A model generated the notes under the pieces. That model saw only the letters and a list, made by a program, of their open reading frames with translations. It did not search any database and was not told the origin of the DNA. The position numbers were made by a program, and so were the translations under genes. Shown here in pieces: positions 63,419 through 64,000 of a stretch of DNA of 64,000 nucleotides. Within the stretch, counting starts at the first letter, position 1; each line of letters begins with the position of its first letter. This stretch comes from Aliishimia sp963721175 (lineage in GTDB: Bacteria; Pseudomonadota; Alphaproteobacteria; Rhodobacterales; Rhodobacteraceae): the NCBI GenBank assembly GCA_963721175.1, contig CAVRIG010000011.1:62001-126000 (forward strand), read 5' to 3'.

Positions 63419-63511
63419 AGCGTGTTTTGCCGGTCCGTCCGGCCCGTGGGGCCTGTCCACGCGGCAGGGCAACATGGTTGTACGGTTCGTCTCCCGAAGG
63501 CGGACGCCCTT

Positions 63512-64000
63512 CTATTCCTCCGGCATCAGGGGATAATCGTCGATGTCATCCATCGGGCCGGTCCTGATGATCTGGCCTGACGGGGTGAGCAGCGCCCAGT
63601 AGCCGCCATAGCTGTAGATGCCCTGACCTTGCGGCGGCGCCCCGGGCATGTCGCGGAAGAAATGGAAGAGCGGGTGGTCGGCGTAGAGCAGCACCGTTTC
63701 ACCGTCGACCTGCATCGTTTCGGCAAGCTCCGCGTCCACGCCGTCGCCGACGCTCACCTCGCCGTCGACCGTGACCAGGGGCCAATTTTGACGACACTCC
63801 CCTTCATTGCAGGACTCGAGCGGGTCCTGGCCGTCACCGCCGATTTCGACGCTGGTGAGAAACGCGTAGACGGGACGGCCTTCGGGCCCTGCGAGGTAAG
63901 GGCCATGCTCTTCGCTCTCGACCGCGGACAGGGTCTGCGCCATGCCGTGATGCGGCCAGCTCACGCTGGCTGTGCATAGGGCCAGGGCACAAGCGGTCAT
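63512..64000 (-). CDS. Exported protein related to COG4315 (secreted repeat family)
   Basis: A 162-residue exported protein with an N-terminus MTACALALCTASVSW that looks like part of a signal peptide, ending near SWPHHGMAQ. It contains GPYLAGPEGRPVYAFLTS, then LESCNEGECRQNWPLVTVDG with the CxxxxC...WP pattern of COG4315-type secreted repeat proteins. The second half (LLYADHPLFHFFRDMPGAPP and IYSYGGYWALLTPSGQI) resembles a second repeat. Function unknown. The ATG lies exactly at the window end (64000), so the true start could be further out. Confidence 0.7.
   Translation of the reverse strand: MTACALALCTASVSWPHHGMAQTLSAVESEEHGPYLAGPEGRPVYAFLTSVEIGGDGQDPLESCNEGECRQNWPLVTVDGEVSVGDGVDAELAETMQVDGETVLLYADHPLFHFFRDMPGAPPQGQGIYSYGGYWALLTPSGQIIRTGPMDDIDDYPLMPEE

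Overview
The window is a high-GC alphaproteobacterial chromosome segment, most likely from the family Rhodobacteraceae (roseobacter group). The grounds are gene content and order: sucC-sucD-sucA, mdh, mcl2-mch, sdhCDAB, ecm and ccr lie together as in Rhodobacter relatives, with VPLPA-CTERM proteins, DUF1194 and DUF1737 proteins and a roseobacter-type luxRI pair. Species cannot be named from the sequence alone. No rRNA, tRNA, CRISPR array or prophage was seen.

Layout. 1-7,000 (minus strand): a suc operon in which four exported Cys-containing proteins sit between sucC and sucD, and another exported protein plus a DUF805 membrane protein sit between sucD and sucA. 7,000-17,200: mdh, a TauE/SafE exporter, then mcl2-NnrU-DUF1737-mch-DUF1194 running into sdhCDA-lipoprotein-sdhB. 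17,200-20,100: ZIP-like transporter, zinc-ribbon protein, DUF1989 protein, deoD and an H-NS-like protein. 20,200-26,500: ethylmalonyl-CoA mutase, a surface nuclease/phosphatase-like protein, an acyltransferase and crotonyl-CoA carboxylase/reductase. 26,600-28,300: a small ORF, luxR and luxI. 28,400-33,300: RecD-like helicase, SDR, thymidine kinase, KAS III and small proteins. 33,500-36,900 is a scarred accessory patch: an IS110 remnant, a PagL-like outer-membrane protein, a diverged fragment of the carB 3' end and an orphan triheme cytochrome c. 36,900-49,100: carB, EamA, DUF998, cfa, hydrolases, a BciB/FrhB-like flavoprotein, NAD kinase and glyA. 49,300-54,100: an SCO1 exported-protein trio, a class III cyclase and prpE. 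54,300-58,400: an 18-codon Lys-rich ORF with its own terminator, an APC permease and maeB. 58,600-63,400: a VOC/bicupin gene followed by cdd-deoA-deoB-upp.

How it fits together. The core joins the TCA cycle to the ethylmalonyl-CoA pathway (Ccr, Ecm, Mch, Mcl2) and to propionate/C4 handling (PrpE, MaeB, Mdh), that is, growth on acetate and C3/C4 acids. Near-identical tandem GTGATCAC palindromes precede both sucC and sdhC, and a single copy lies upstream of prpE, which suggests one uncharacterised regulator over this set. Quorum-sensing genes are embedded directly after ccr. A second theme is nucleoside salvage (deoD, tdk, cdd, deoA, deoB, upp).

Quality warning: seven otherwise intact genes (ccr, triheme cytochrome c, carB, an SGNH hydrolase, the VOC/bicupin gene, deoB, upp) are broken by eight single-base insertions, each lengthening a short homopolymer. 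These look like sequencing or consensus errors; the genes are annotated here as single frameshifted CDSs.
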